The position numbers were made by a program, and so were the translations under genes. From DASUBV01 sp035763085 (GTDB lineage Bacteria > Actinomycetota > Actinomycetes > Streptosporangiales > Streptosporangiaceae): a DNA stretch of 6,865 nucleotides. The notes under the pieces were generated by a model, which saw only the letters and a list, made by a program, of their open reading frames with translations, ran no database searches and had not been told where the DNA came from. Numbering within the stretch: position 1 is the stretch's first letter; each line of letters opens with the position of its first letter. Location: positions 1-6,865 of the forward strand of contig DASUBV010000287.1 of NCBI GenBank assembly GCA_035763085.1, written 5' to 3'. Positions 1 to 5,442 of the stretch are shown here, piece by piece.

Positions 1-5
1 CCACA

Positions 6-24
6 TACGCTGAATGCGTAGACT
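6..24 (+). promoter_or_regulatory. Possible -10 element and overlapping inverted repeat before xdhC
   Basis: TACGC (6-10) and GCGTA (16-20) form a perfect 5-base inverted repeat around TGAAT. The right arm overlaps TAGACT (19-24), which fits the actinobacterial -10 pattern TANNNT. A -35 box would fall at or beyond the left edge of the window, so it cannot be checked. If this is the promoter, transcription would begin near base 31, leaving a short leader with GAGGG (36-40) before the GTG at 50. The inverted repeat could be an operator. Both readings are weak because the elements are short and the upstream sequence is missing. Confidence 0.2.
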
Positions 25-49
25 CGCCAAGCTCTGAGGGTGGTCGGCA

Positions 50-1183
50 GTGCGGGACATTCTGGACGATATCTCCAAATGGTGGGACGCCGGGGAGACG
101 TTCGGCCTGGCCACGGTGGTGCGCACGTTCAGCAGCGCGCCGCGTGAGCCGGGAGCGGCCATGGCCGTCTCGACCGGGGCCGAGGTTGTCGGCAGCGTGT
201 CCGGCGGGTGCGTCGAGGGCGCGGTCTATGAGCTGGCGACCGAGGTGGCCGCGTCCGGGCAGCCGGTGCTGCAGCGGTACGGGATCAGCGACGACACCGC
301 TTTCTCGGTCGGCCTGACCTGCGGCGGTATCATCGATATCTACGTCGAGCCGGTCAGCAGGCAGCATTTCCCGGGCCTCGGCGAGATCGCGTCGGCCGTG
401 CAGGCCGGGACGCCGGTCGCGGTCGCGACCATCATCGCGGGACCGGGGCAGGCCGGCGCCCGGCGGCTCATCTGGGCCGACGGCGAGCGTGACTCGGCCG
501 GCTCACTCGGCTCCGGGGCCCGGCTGGACCAGGCCGTCGACGACGACGCGCGCGGGATGATGGCCCAGGGGCTCACCGGGGTGCGGCGGTACGGTCCCGA
601 CGGCGAGCGGCGCCGGGACGAGCTGTCGGTGTTCGTGCAGTCGTTCACCCCGCCGCCGCGGATGCTGGTGTTCGGCGCGATCGACTTCGCCGCGGCCGTG
701 GCCAGGGCAGGCAAGTTCCTGGGTTACCGCGTGACCGTGTGCGACGCGCGGCCGGTCTTCGCCACGGCATCGCGGTTCCCCGATGCGGATGAGGTGATCA
801 CCGACTGGCCGCACCGGTACCTGTCGCAGATCAGCACCGACTCCCGCACGGTCATCTGCGTGCTGACCCACGACCCCAAGTTCGACGTGCCGCTGCTGGA
901 GGTGGCGCTGCGCTGCCCGGCCGCCTACATCGGCGCGATGGGCAGCCGGCGCACCCATGACGACCGGCTGGCCCGGCTGCGCGAGGCCGGCCTGACCGAA
1001 GCGGAACTGGACCGGCTGCGCTCGCCGATCGGCCTGGACCTGGGCGCCCGGACGCCGGAGGAGACGGCCGTGGCCATCGCCGCGGAGCTGATCCAGCTGC
1101 GCTGGGGCGGGTCCGGGCAGCCGCTGACCGATACATCCGGCCGGATCCACCACGAGCGGCTCACCGAGGGCCTGGCCCGCTGA
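50..1183 (+). CDS. xdhC: XdhC/CoxI family molybdenum cofactor insertion protein
   Basis: This 377-residue cytoplasmic accessory protein belongs to the XdhC/CoxI family. Known members bind molybdenum cofactor and help deliver its mature (sulfurated) form to xanthine dehydrogenase or CO dehydrogenase-type enzymes. The N-terminal XdhC_CoxI domain (about 10-100) contains SSAPREPGAAMAV and SGGCVEGAV (51-59, with the conserved Cys), followed by LTCGG (89-93). The C-terminal Rossmann-like domain (about 203-350) contains VFGAIDFA (207-214), THDPKFDVPLL (273-283), IGAMGSRRTHDDR (294-306) and the closing SPIGLDLGARTPEETA segment. Both domains are complete and the length is normal. The GTG start is preceded by GAGGG at 36-40, nine bases upstream. 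The gene lies 68 bases upstream of a mocA-like gene on the same strand, which supports a role in molybdenum hydroxylase maturation. The target enzyme is not in the window. The first glycine-rich turn reads GAIDFA rather than the GAGHV form of other XdhC proteins; I believe this variant is common in actinobacteria. Confidence 0.93.
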   Translation: MRDILDDISKWWDAGETFGLATVVRTFSSAPREPGAAMAVSTGAEVVGSVSGGCVEGAVYELATEVAASGQPVLQRYGISDDTAFSVGLTCGGIIDIYVEPVSRQHFPGLGEIASAVQAGTPVAVATIIAGPGQAGARRLIWADGERDSAGSLGSGARLDQAVDDDARGMMAQGLTGVRRYGPDGERRRDELSVFVQSFTPPPRMLVFGAIDFAAAVARAGKFLGYRVTVCDARPVFATASRFPDADEVITDWPHRYLSQISTDSRTVICVLTHDPKFDVPLLEVALRCPAAYIGAMGSRRTHDDRLARLREAGLTEAELDRLRSPIGLDLGARTPEETAVAIAAELIQLRWGGSGQPLTDTSGRIHHERLTEGLAR

Positions 1184-1211
1184 CCACGGTGCCTGCCCGG
1201 CTGTGCGCGGA

Positions 1212-1245
1212 GCGGGCGGCGCGGCCCGCCGCGGCTGCCTAGGCT
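1212..1245 (+). promoter_or_regulatory. Hairpin and leaderless-type -10 element before mocA-like gene
   Basis: GCGGGC (1212-1217) pairs with GCCCGC (1224-1229) around a six-base loop. It could weakly attenuate xdhC read-through, but no T-run follows. TAGGCT (1240-1245) matches TANNNT and ends six bases before the ATG at 1252. That spacing is typical of leaderless actinobacterial transcripts. No Shine-Dalgarno sequence precedes the ATG, and no clear -35 box is present. The gene could instead be read from the xdhC transcript. Confidence 0.35.
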
Positions 1246-1251
1246 AGCCAG

Positions 1252-1857
1252 ATGGCCGCCGACGTTGCCGGGATCCTGCTCGCGGCGGGCGAGGGCAGCA
1301 GGCTGGGCCGGCCGAAGGCGCTGGTCGACGTGGCCGGGCAGCCGCTGGCCGCCCGCGGCGTTGAGCTGCTGCGAGCCGGCGGAGCCGCGCCGGTCATCGT
1401 GGTTACCGGTGCCGCGGACGTCGACCTGGCCGGCGTGATCACCGTGCACAACCCGCGCTGGCGCACGGGCATGGGCTCCTCGCTGGCCGCCGGGCTGGCG
1501 ACCGTCCCGGACTCCTGCACCGCCGCCGTCATCGCGCTGGTCGACCAGCCGCTGGTCGGCGCCGAGTCGGTCAGCCGGCTGATAGCCGCGCACCGCGGCG
1601 GCGCGGGAGTCGTGGTCGCCGCCTACTCGGGCCAGCCGCGCAACCCGGTGCTGCTGGGCCGCCAGCACTGGGCCGAGGTGACCGAGCTGGCCGTCGGCGA
1701 CGCGGGCGCCCGCCGGTTCCTGCGAGCACACCCGGACCTGGTCACGCTTGTCGAGTGCGGGGATACCGGCCGTCCGGACGACATTGATACCCGGGCCGAC
1801 CTGACGCGCATTGCCCGGCAGCTGACCGAGGGCGCGGATAGCGCGGGCGAGCCGTAA
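1252..1857 (+). CDS. mocA: Molybdenum cofactor cytidylyltransferase-like protein (MobA-like NTP transferase)
   Basis: This 201-residue cytoplasmic nucleotidyltransferase belongs to the MobA/MocA family. MocA proteins transfer CMP from CTP to Mo-molybdopterin, giving the molybdopterin cytosine dinucleotide used by CO dehydrogenase and related hydroxylases. The N-terminal NTP-binding signature LLAAGEGSRLGRPKAL spans 9-24 and includes the conserved Arg and Lys. GMGSSLAAGL is at 73-82, and the metal-binding Asp is in LVDQPLV (D98). PVLL (132-135), GDAGAR (149-154) and DIDTRADL (177-184) complete the family pattern. The length is normal for a stand-alone MocA. The ATG has no ribosome binding site but sits just after a TANNNT element, so it may be translated from a leaderless message. 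The xdhC neighbour favours MocA (CTP) over MobA (GTP). Sequence alone does not prove the nucleotide used, and a general NTP-transferase label is the safe fallback. Confidence 0.88.
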   Translation: MAADVAGILLAAGEGSRLGRPKALVDVAGQPLAARGVELLRAGGAAPVIVVTGAADVDLAGVITVHNPRWRTGMGSSLAAGLATVPDSCTAAVIALVDQPLVGAESVSRLIAAHRGGAGVVVAAYSGQPRNPVLLGRQHWAEVTELAVGDAGARRFLRAHPDLVTLVECGDTGRPDDIDTRADLTRIARQLTEGADSAGEP

Positions 1858-1876
1858 GCCCGGCGGCCATTCTGCT

Positions 1877-1904
1877 GATAACAGCAAGAGCAGATAACAG
1901 CAAG
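1877..1904 (+). repeat. Two copies of GATAACAGCAAG, period 16
   Basis: GATAACAGCAAG occurs exactly at 1877-1888 and again at 1893-1904. The first copy also sits in a small inverted repeat, TGCTG-ATAA-CAGCA (1873-1886). The stretch is clearly more AT-rich than its surroundings and begins 20 bases after the mocA-like stop codon. It could be a protein-binding site or part of the convergent transcription end. No function is established. Confidence 0.6.
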
Positions 1905-1914
1905 GACGGGTTTC

Positions 1915-1995
1915 ATGGCCGGCAGCCGCGCAGTGGTGTTGCTGCCCGGCCGCCGGCCCGCCAGGCGCAGCGCGGCGCTCGGCCGCGACTGGTAG
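1915..1995 (+). CDS. Doubtful 26-residue small ORF
   Basis: An ATG at 1915 opens a 26-codon frame ending at TAG (1993-1995). AAGGA lies at 1902-1906, eight bases upstream, which is a good ribosome binding site. The predicted peptide starts MAGSRAVVLLPGRRPARR and is strongly basic, with many Arg and Ala residues, as expected from translating GC-rich DNA at random. It overlaps a hairpin (1917-1951) and a repeat. It resembles nothing I recognise. The ribosome binding site is the only positive evidence. Confidence 0.15.
   Translation: MAGSRAVVLLPGRRPARRSAALGRDW
1917..1951. terminator. Possible terminator hairpin after mocA-like gene
   Basis: GGCCGGCAGC (1917-1926) pairs with the segment at 1941-1951, ten base pairs with one bulged C (1947), around a 14-base loop. 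It lies 60 bases after the mocA-like stop, between two convergent genes, where a terminator would be expected. No T-run follows on either strand, so it would be a GC-rich hairpin of the actinobacterial type, if it works at all. Confidence 0.3.
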
Positions 1996-2045
1996 CACTA
2001 CACGGCGGACGGCCGCGATGGGCGCAGCGCGGCGGGCGGCCGTGA
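1964..2045 (+). repeat. Imperfect 25-base direct repeats, offset 57
   Basis: The segments 1964-1988 and 2021-2045 match over 25 bases with three differences. Both begin GGCGCAGCGCGGCG and end in GGCCGCGA or GGCCGTGA. A shorter related stretch lies between them at about 2005-2018. The second copy ends just before the stop codon of the minus-strand epimerase. This could be a local duplication, or chance similarity in very GC-rich sequence. Confidence 0.4.
2009..2043 (-). terminator. Possible terminator hairpin after epimerase gene
   Basis: ACGGCCGC (2009-2016) pairs perfectly with GCGGCCGT (2036-2043) around a 19-base loop. On the minus strand it begins three bases beyond the epimerase stop codon. 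There is no T-run. Its position suits transcription ending for the epimerase, but the long loop and the repetitive local sequence keep the call weak. Confidence 0.3.
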
Positions 2046-2978
2046 TCAGGAGCGGGCGGCCTGCAGGCCCCAGCTGTGCGTGACGCTGTCGCCGGGCGCC
2101 AGCGTCAGCAGGTCTGTCCCGGTGACCAGCGCGTTCGGCGGGCAGGTCATCGGCTCGATGGCCAGCGCCCGGCGCCGGTGCCCGGCGGCTAGCGCGTCCC
2201 CGCTGAACACCTGCAGCCACCGGTACCCCGGTCCGGCCCAGAACCGCAGCTCGGTGCCGGACCCGGCCAGCCGGGCCCAGGCGCGACCCGCCGCGTCCCT
2301 GGTCAGGCCGGTGAGCGCGTGGTCGACGCGAGTGTCGCCGATGGCCCGCGGCTCGCGGAAGTCATACGGCGTCCCGGCCACGTCCCGCGGCCCGCCGTCG
2401 GGGATGCCCCGCTCGTCGGCAGGCAGCCACTGCGCGGCGGGCAGCTGCAGCTCGCACTCGTCGATGAGCGGCGTGCCCGCGGTGAGATACGGGTGCGATC
2501 CGGTCCCGTAAGGCGCCGCGGCACGGCCGGCATTGCGCGCCGTCACCGACACTTCCAGGCCGGCGCTCGCTGACAGCCGGTAGCTGGCCGTCAGCTCCAG
2601 GCAGAACGGGTATCCGGGCCGGGCCAGCAGGACCAGGGCCAGGTCGACGCGGCTGGCGTCCAGCCCCGCGGGCTGCCAGCTGTCCCACCGGGTCAGGCCG
2701 TGAATCGCGTTACCGCGGGCGGGCTCACTCAGGTCCAGCTGGTGGCCGGCTCCGCCGAAGGAGTACCGGCCCCCGTCCACCCGGTTGGGCCACGGCGCCA
2801 GCAGCTGGCCGGCCCCGGCGGGCGGCGCCTCGTCGGCGGCGTACTCGGTAATGAGCGGCCGGCCCTGGTAGCTCAGGCGGCGCAGGCCCGCCCCCAGCTC
2901 GGTGACGGTGGCACGGTAGTCACCTGCGGAGATGTCGTGCTGGGCACCGGTCAGCGGTGTCGCAGACGACTCGGTCAT
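2046..2978 (-). CDS. Aldose 1-epimerase (galactose mutarotase) family protein
   Basis: This 310-residue cytoplasmic protein is of the galactose mutarotase-like fold. Characterised members interconvert the alpha and beta anomers of aldose sugars using a His/Glu pair. It carries PWPNRV (62-67, substrate-contact region), the first His in AIHGLTRW (H93), the second His in GSHPYL (H162), an Asp in RVDHAL (D219) and the catalytic Glu in AIEPMTCPPNA (E275). All key residues are present and the length is normal. The EPMTCPPNA form points to the bacterial YihR-like branch rather than the classical GalM branch; the true sugar is unknown. The ATG at 2978 was chosen because AGGAAGG (2985-2991 on the complement) lies six bases upstream. 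An in-frame start at 3011 would add 11 residues without such a site. The gene is divergent from the CoA-transferase and convergent with the mocA-like gene. No sugar transporter or kinase is nearby to name the substrate. Confidence 0.9.
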   Translation of the reverse strand: MTESSATPLTGAQHDISAGDYRATVTELGAGLRRLSYQGRPLITEYAADEAPPAGAGQLLAPWPNRVDGGRYSFGGAGHQLDLSEPARGNAIHGLTRWDSWQPAGLDASRVDLALVLLARPGYPFCLELTASYRLSASAGLEVSVTARNAGRAAAPYGTGSHPYLTAGTPLIDECELQLPAAQWLPADERGIPDGGPRDVAGTPYDFREPRAIGDTRVDHALTGLTRDAAGRAWARLAGSGTELRFWAGPGYRWLQVFSGDALAAGHRRRALAIEPMTCPPNALVTGTDLLTLAPGDSVTHSWGLQAARS

Positions 2979-3047
2979 GGGGTCCCTTCCTGGGCGCAGT
3001 GGGCCGGGCACGCCAGTGACGAGTACTGTCCGCGGGGTGTGTGCCGA

Positions 3048-3083
3048 CGGGGCTGCTTGGGGAGCGGGGGACCTTCAGCCCCG
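3048..3083. promoter_or_regulatory. Inverted repeat in the divergent intergenic region
   Basis: The gap 2979-3180 separates two divergent genes, so it should hold both promoters. CGGGGCTG (3048-3055) and CAGCCCCG (3076-3083) form a perfect eight-base inverted repeat with a 20-base spacer. It could be a regulator site or a leader hairpin. I found no convincing -35/-10 pair for either gene in the gap. The AT-richer stretch at 3086-3160 is the likeliest place for the CoA-transferase promoter. Confidence 0.25.
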
Positions 3084-3180
3084 CCGGCAATTGCACCATA
3101 GCTGCCCCGGAAACCCCTCCGTGCGAACTTCGGCAACACTGCGGGTAGTTCTGTTTCGCCAAGGCTGAGGAGAAGAGCCT

Positions 3181-4368
3181 GTGACCGGACCGCTGCAGGG
3201 CATCGTTGTCATCGACCTCACCCGGGCGCTGGCTGGCCCGCATGCCACGATGCTGCTTGCCGACCTCGGCGCTCGCGTGATCAAAGTCGAGCAGCCAGGC
3301 ACCGGAGATGAGTCGCGGCTGTGGGGACCGCCGTTCGCCGCGCCGCCCGGGGACCCGGACGGCGAGCCGGTCAGCACGTACTACCTCAGCTGCAACCGGA
3401 ACAAGGAGTCGGTGACCTGCGACCTGCGCAGTGACGCCGGGCGCGAGCTGCTGACCGCGCTCGTGCGGCACGCGGATGTCCTGGCCGAGAACTTCCGGCC
3501 GGGCGTGCTGGGCCGGCTGGGGTTCGGCTACGAGCACCTGCACGAGCTGAATCCCGGCCTGGTCATCTGCTCGATTACCGGGTTCGGGCATGACGGGCCG
3601 GAGGGCGCGCGACCGGGCTATGACCAGATTGTCCAGGGCGAGGCCGGGCTGATGAGCGTCACCGGGCCGGATCCTGCCCACCCGACCAAGGCCGGGCTGT
3701 CCGTGGTCGACGTGCTGGCGGGCACGAACGCCGCGCTCGGGATCGTGGCCGCGCTGCACGAGCGGTCCGCCACCGGCGCCGGCCGGGTGGTCCGCACCTC
3801 ACTGCTGGCCTCGGTGGTGGGCGCGCACGCCTTCCAGGGCACCCGCTGGACGGTCGCTGGGCAGGTCCCGGCGGCGACCGGCAATCATCACCCGGCCATC
3901 GCCCCGTACGGGGCGTTCCGCTGCCGGGACGGGATGATCCAGGTCGCGGTAGCCAACGAGCAGCAGTGGCAGCGCTTCGCGCCGGTGGCCGGGCTGGACC
4001 CGGCTGACGCCCGGTTCGCCCGCAACGAGCTGCGGGTCACCCGGCGCGATGAGCTGATCGCGGAGATCGAGCAGTCCCTGCAGCGCGAGGACCGGGCGCA
4101 CTGGCTGCCGCTGCTGGCGGAGGCCGGGATACCCGCGGGGTCGATCCGCTCCATCGACGAGGTGTATGAGTGGCCGCAGACCCGGTCCCAGGGCCTGGTC
4201 GTCGGCGTGGACCATCCGACGCTCGGCAAGATCGAGCTGCCCGGACCGGTGCTCCGCTTCGACGGCCAGCCGCCGCGTCAGCACACCGCGCCGCCGCTGC
4301 TCGGCCAGCACGACGCCGCCGTCCGCGAGTGGCTCGCGCAGCCGGGCAGCCGGCCGGCCTCGCAGTAG
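3181..4368 (+). CDS. CaiB/BaiF family III CoA-transferase
   Basis: This 395-residue cytoplasmic enzyme belongs to CoA-transferase family III (formyl-CoA transferase/CaiB/BaiF type), which moves CoA between organic acids through an aspartyl-CoA thioester intermediate. The N-terminal signature LTRALAGPHATMLLADLGA (13-31) runs into the segment VIKVEQPGTGDESR. NRNKESVTCDL (72-82), ENFRPG (103-108) and SITGFGHDGPEGARPGYD (131-148) follow. The probable catalytic Asp is D177 in LSVVDVLAG, where the family nucleophile sits. The remaining domain runs to about 380 and includes the usual AGIPAG motif (315-320). The length is normal and no key element is missing. The GTG start has GGAG at 3169-3172, eight bases upstream, inside a purine-rich run. 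The acid substrate cannot be read from sequence, and no acyl-CoA dehydrogenase, hydratase or lyase lies beside the gene to suggest one. The gene appears to be transcribed alone and ends at two hairpins. Confidence 0.93.
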   Translation: MTGPLQGIVVIDLTRALAGPHATMLLADLGARVIKVEQPGTGDESRLWGPPFAAPPGDPDGEPVSTYYLSCNRNKESVTCDLRSDAGRELLTALVRHADVLAENFRPGVLGRLGFGYEHLHELNPGLVICSITGFGHDGPEGARPGYDQIVQGEAGLMSVTGPDPAHPTKAGLSVVDVLAGTNAALGIVAALHERSATGAGRVVRTSLLASVVGAHAFQGTRWTVAGQVPAATGNHHPAIAPYGAFRCRDGMIQVAVANEQQWQRFAPVAGLDPADARFARNELRVTRRDELIAEIEQSLQREDRAHWLPLLAEAGIPAGSIRSIDEVYEWPQTRSQGLVVGVDHPTLGKIELPGPVLRFDGQPPRQHTAPPLLGQHDAAVREWLAQPGSRPASQ

Positions 4369-4419
4369 CGCAGCCGCCGCGGAATAGGCCGCGCCGGGCG
4401 GGCCGGCGAGCGCCGCAAC

Positions 4420-4439
4420 AATGCAGGAATTAATGCAGG
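4420..4439 (+). repeat. AATGCAGG direct repeat
   Basis: AATGCAGG occurs at 4420-4427 and 4432-4439 with the palindrome ATTAAT partly between them. This short AT-richer stretch lies between the CoA-transferase stop and the first terminator hairpin. On the minus strand it follows that hairpin, but it does not supply a clean T-run. No function is evident. Confidence 0.35.
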
Positions 4440-4442
4440 CAG

Positions 4443-4479
4443 GCGCATAGCCAGCGCCACGGTGACGCTGGCTATGCGC
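4443..4479. terminator. Perfect 14-bp hairpin, likely bidirectional terminator
   Basis: GCGCATAGCCAGCG (4443-4456) pairs perfectly with CGCTGGCTATGCGC (4466-4479) around a nine-base loop. It begins 75 bases after the CoA-transferase stop and, on the other strand, 45 bases after the stop of the PG-binding gene. A long perfect stem between convergent genes is what a bidirectional terminator looks like. No T-run follows directly on either strand, as is common in high-GC actinomycetes. Confidence 0.75.
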
Positions 4480-4495
4480 GGCCTATTCTCAGCCG

Positions 4496-4517
4496 GGGCC
4501 CGCGGCGGGCCCGTTTT
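4496..4517 (+). terminator. Rho-independent-type terminator with T-run
   Basis: GGGCCCG (4496-4502) pairs with CGGGCCC (4506-4512) around a three-base loop, and GTTTT (4513-4517) follows. This is a compact all-GC stem with a short T-run, and it is the best intrinsic terminator signal on the plus strand here. It would stop plus-strand transcription that passes the first hairpin and protects the 3' end of the convergent gene, whose stop codon is at 4524-4526. Confidence 0.65.
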
Positions 4518-4523
4518 CCCTGA

Positions 4524-5078
4524 TCACTCGAATACGACGATGGTCTTCCAGGTGTCCTTGTAGACGCGGCCGTTAACGAACAGGTTCGAGCCACGCTGGA
4601 AGGCCCGGACCGCCAGCCACGTCTCGTGGTTGTAGTTCCCGTTCACTCGCACGAACCGGAAGCCGTAGGCGAACTTCAGGCTGTGCTGGACGGCGCGGAC
4701 GGCCGAGCCCCGGTCGCCGCGGCGCAGCGTGACGATCAGCCGGTTCCAGGTCGAGGAGCTGACCACGCCGCTGGCGCGCAGCCCGTGCTGGCGCTGGAAC
4801 GACTTCACCGCACGCGTGGTGATCGGGCCGTAAGCGCCGTCGGCGCGCAGGTGGAAGCCCTTCTGCTGGAGCAGGTACTGAATCGTGACGACCCGCTCGC
4901 CGCGGGCTCCGGGCCCCACGGTGGGCCAGCGCAGCCCATGGGTGAACCAGGCTGGCTTCCCGGTTGTCGCAGCGGTGGTCGAAGCGCCGGCCGGCGCCGC
5001 GGCCACCAGAGTCGCCATGGAGGCGACAGCCACCAGGCCGAGAACTGCGGATACTGCCCGGCGAGCGAATGATTTCAT
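4524..5078 (-). CDS. Secreted protein with two peptidoglycan-binding domains
   Basis: This 184-residue protein is predicted to be exported and to bind cell-wall peptidoglycan. A Sec-type signal peptide is clear: basic MKSFARR, a hydrophobic core at about 8-29, and a likely cut after Ala-Gly-Ala (30-32). A short linker (33-52) leads to two PG_binding_1-type repeats. The first, at about 55-115, has VVTIQYLLQQKGF, the turn DGAYGPITTRAVKSFQRQHG and SSSTWNRL. The second, at about 119-181, has AVRAVQHSL, NGNYNHETWLAVRAFQR and KDTWKTI. No amidase, lysozyme, NlpC/P60 or peptidase domain is present and there is no LPXTG signal, so the protein probably binds without cutting. The ATG at 5078 has GAGGGAGGT just upstream. 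A longer in-frame start at 5174 has AAGGA, but the added codons have a weak GC third-position bias and would bury the signal peptide. Confidence 0.88.
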   Translation of the reverse strand: MKSFARRAVSAVLGLVAVASMATLVAAAPAGASTTAATTGKPAWFTHGLRWPTVGPGARGERVVTIQYLLQQKGFHLRADGAYGPITTRAVKSFQRQHGLRASGVVSSSTWNRLIVTLRRGDRGSAVRAVQHSLKFAYGFRFVRVNGNYNHETWLAVRAFQRGSNLFVNGRVYKDTWKTIVVFE

Positions 5079-5197
5079 GGGACCTCCCTCTGGCCGCCTG
5101 CGCACAGATGCGCGTGTGTGCGGGTCCCAGGAATCGGCCTGCTTTACCAGCTCAGCCAGGAAGCCGCACAGCATGGGAATTCCTTGGATATTCCTCA

Positions 5198-5227
5198 AAG
5201 CTAGATTCGGCGATCTTGGACCGTCAA
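5198..5227 (-). promoter_or_regulatory. Strong sigma-70-type promoter for the PG-binding gene
   Basis: Read on the minus strand, TTGACG (5222-5227) and TAGCTT (5198-5203) are separated by 18 bases. They match the actinobacterial housekeeping pattern of TTGAC and TANNNT. Transcription would begin near 5191, giving a leader of about 110 bases before the ATG at 5078. A short hairpin in the leader pairs CGCACA (5101-5106) with TGTGCG (5117-5122). The surroundings are the most AT-rich in the window, which supports a promoter. It also means the PG-binding gene has its own promoter and does not depend on read-through from the sortase. Confidence 0.6.
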
Positions 5228-5442
5228 GAGTGCTGCACATTGCGTACGGTGAATAGTCATTTCATCGGGACGGCCGATGCCACGTTTAGAAATCTAGGTG
5301 CCGACTAGGGCCTACCTCGCCACCATGTGCTCTGATGCGGGTAGAAACGCCGTGCCCGAGGGGCCTGCCGGATCGCCTGGAAGTGCCAGCTGACGGCGGC
5401 CGTCGGCCCGCTGCAGGCGCTGCCCTGGCTGTGCGCTGCGTA
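5228..5442. other. Intergenic region between sortase end and PG-binding promoter
   Basis: No gene is supported here. The half nearer the promoter (about 5228-5320) is AT-richer and contains a small imperfect palindrome around TAGAAATCTA (5287-5296) that could bind a regulator. The half next to the sortase stop (5341-5442) is GC-rich. It has one weak hairpin, GACGG/CCGTC (5392-5396 with 5400-5404), which might help end sortase transcription. No T-run is present. Plus-strand frames crossing this stretch have no credible start or family. Confidence 0.5.

Noticed and set aside
925..2220. Minus-strand open frame of 431 codons
   Set aside because: It spans the xdhC end, mocA and the epimerase end in antisense or another frame, with random-looking Arg/Ala/Pro composition. 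It is an artefact of few stop codons in GC-rich DNA.
2920..3759. Minus-strand open frame of 279 codons
   Set aside because: It lies opposite the CoA-transferase start and the divergent promoter region. No family features are visible.
4524..4600. Sortase sorting signal on the PG-binding protein
   Set aside because: The C-terminus ends KDTWKTIVVFE, with no LPXTG-like motif, hydrophobic span or basic tail, so it is not a sortase substrate.
5079..5191. Riboswitch (for example a cyclic-di-AMP type) in the PG-binding gene leader
   Set aside because: The leader is only about 110 bases with one short hairpin. I could not match any conserved riboswitch core.
4626..5308. Plus-strand frames opposite the PG-binding gene and its leader
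   Set aside because: They are antisense to a gene with a clear signal peptide and two domain repeats, and have no credible ribosome binding sites or motifs.
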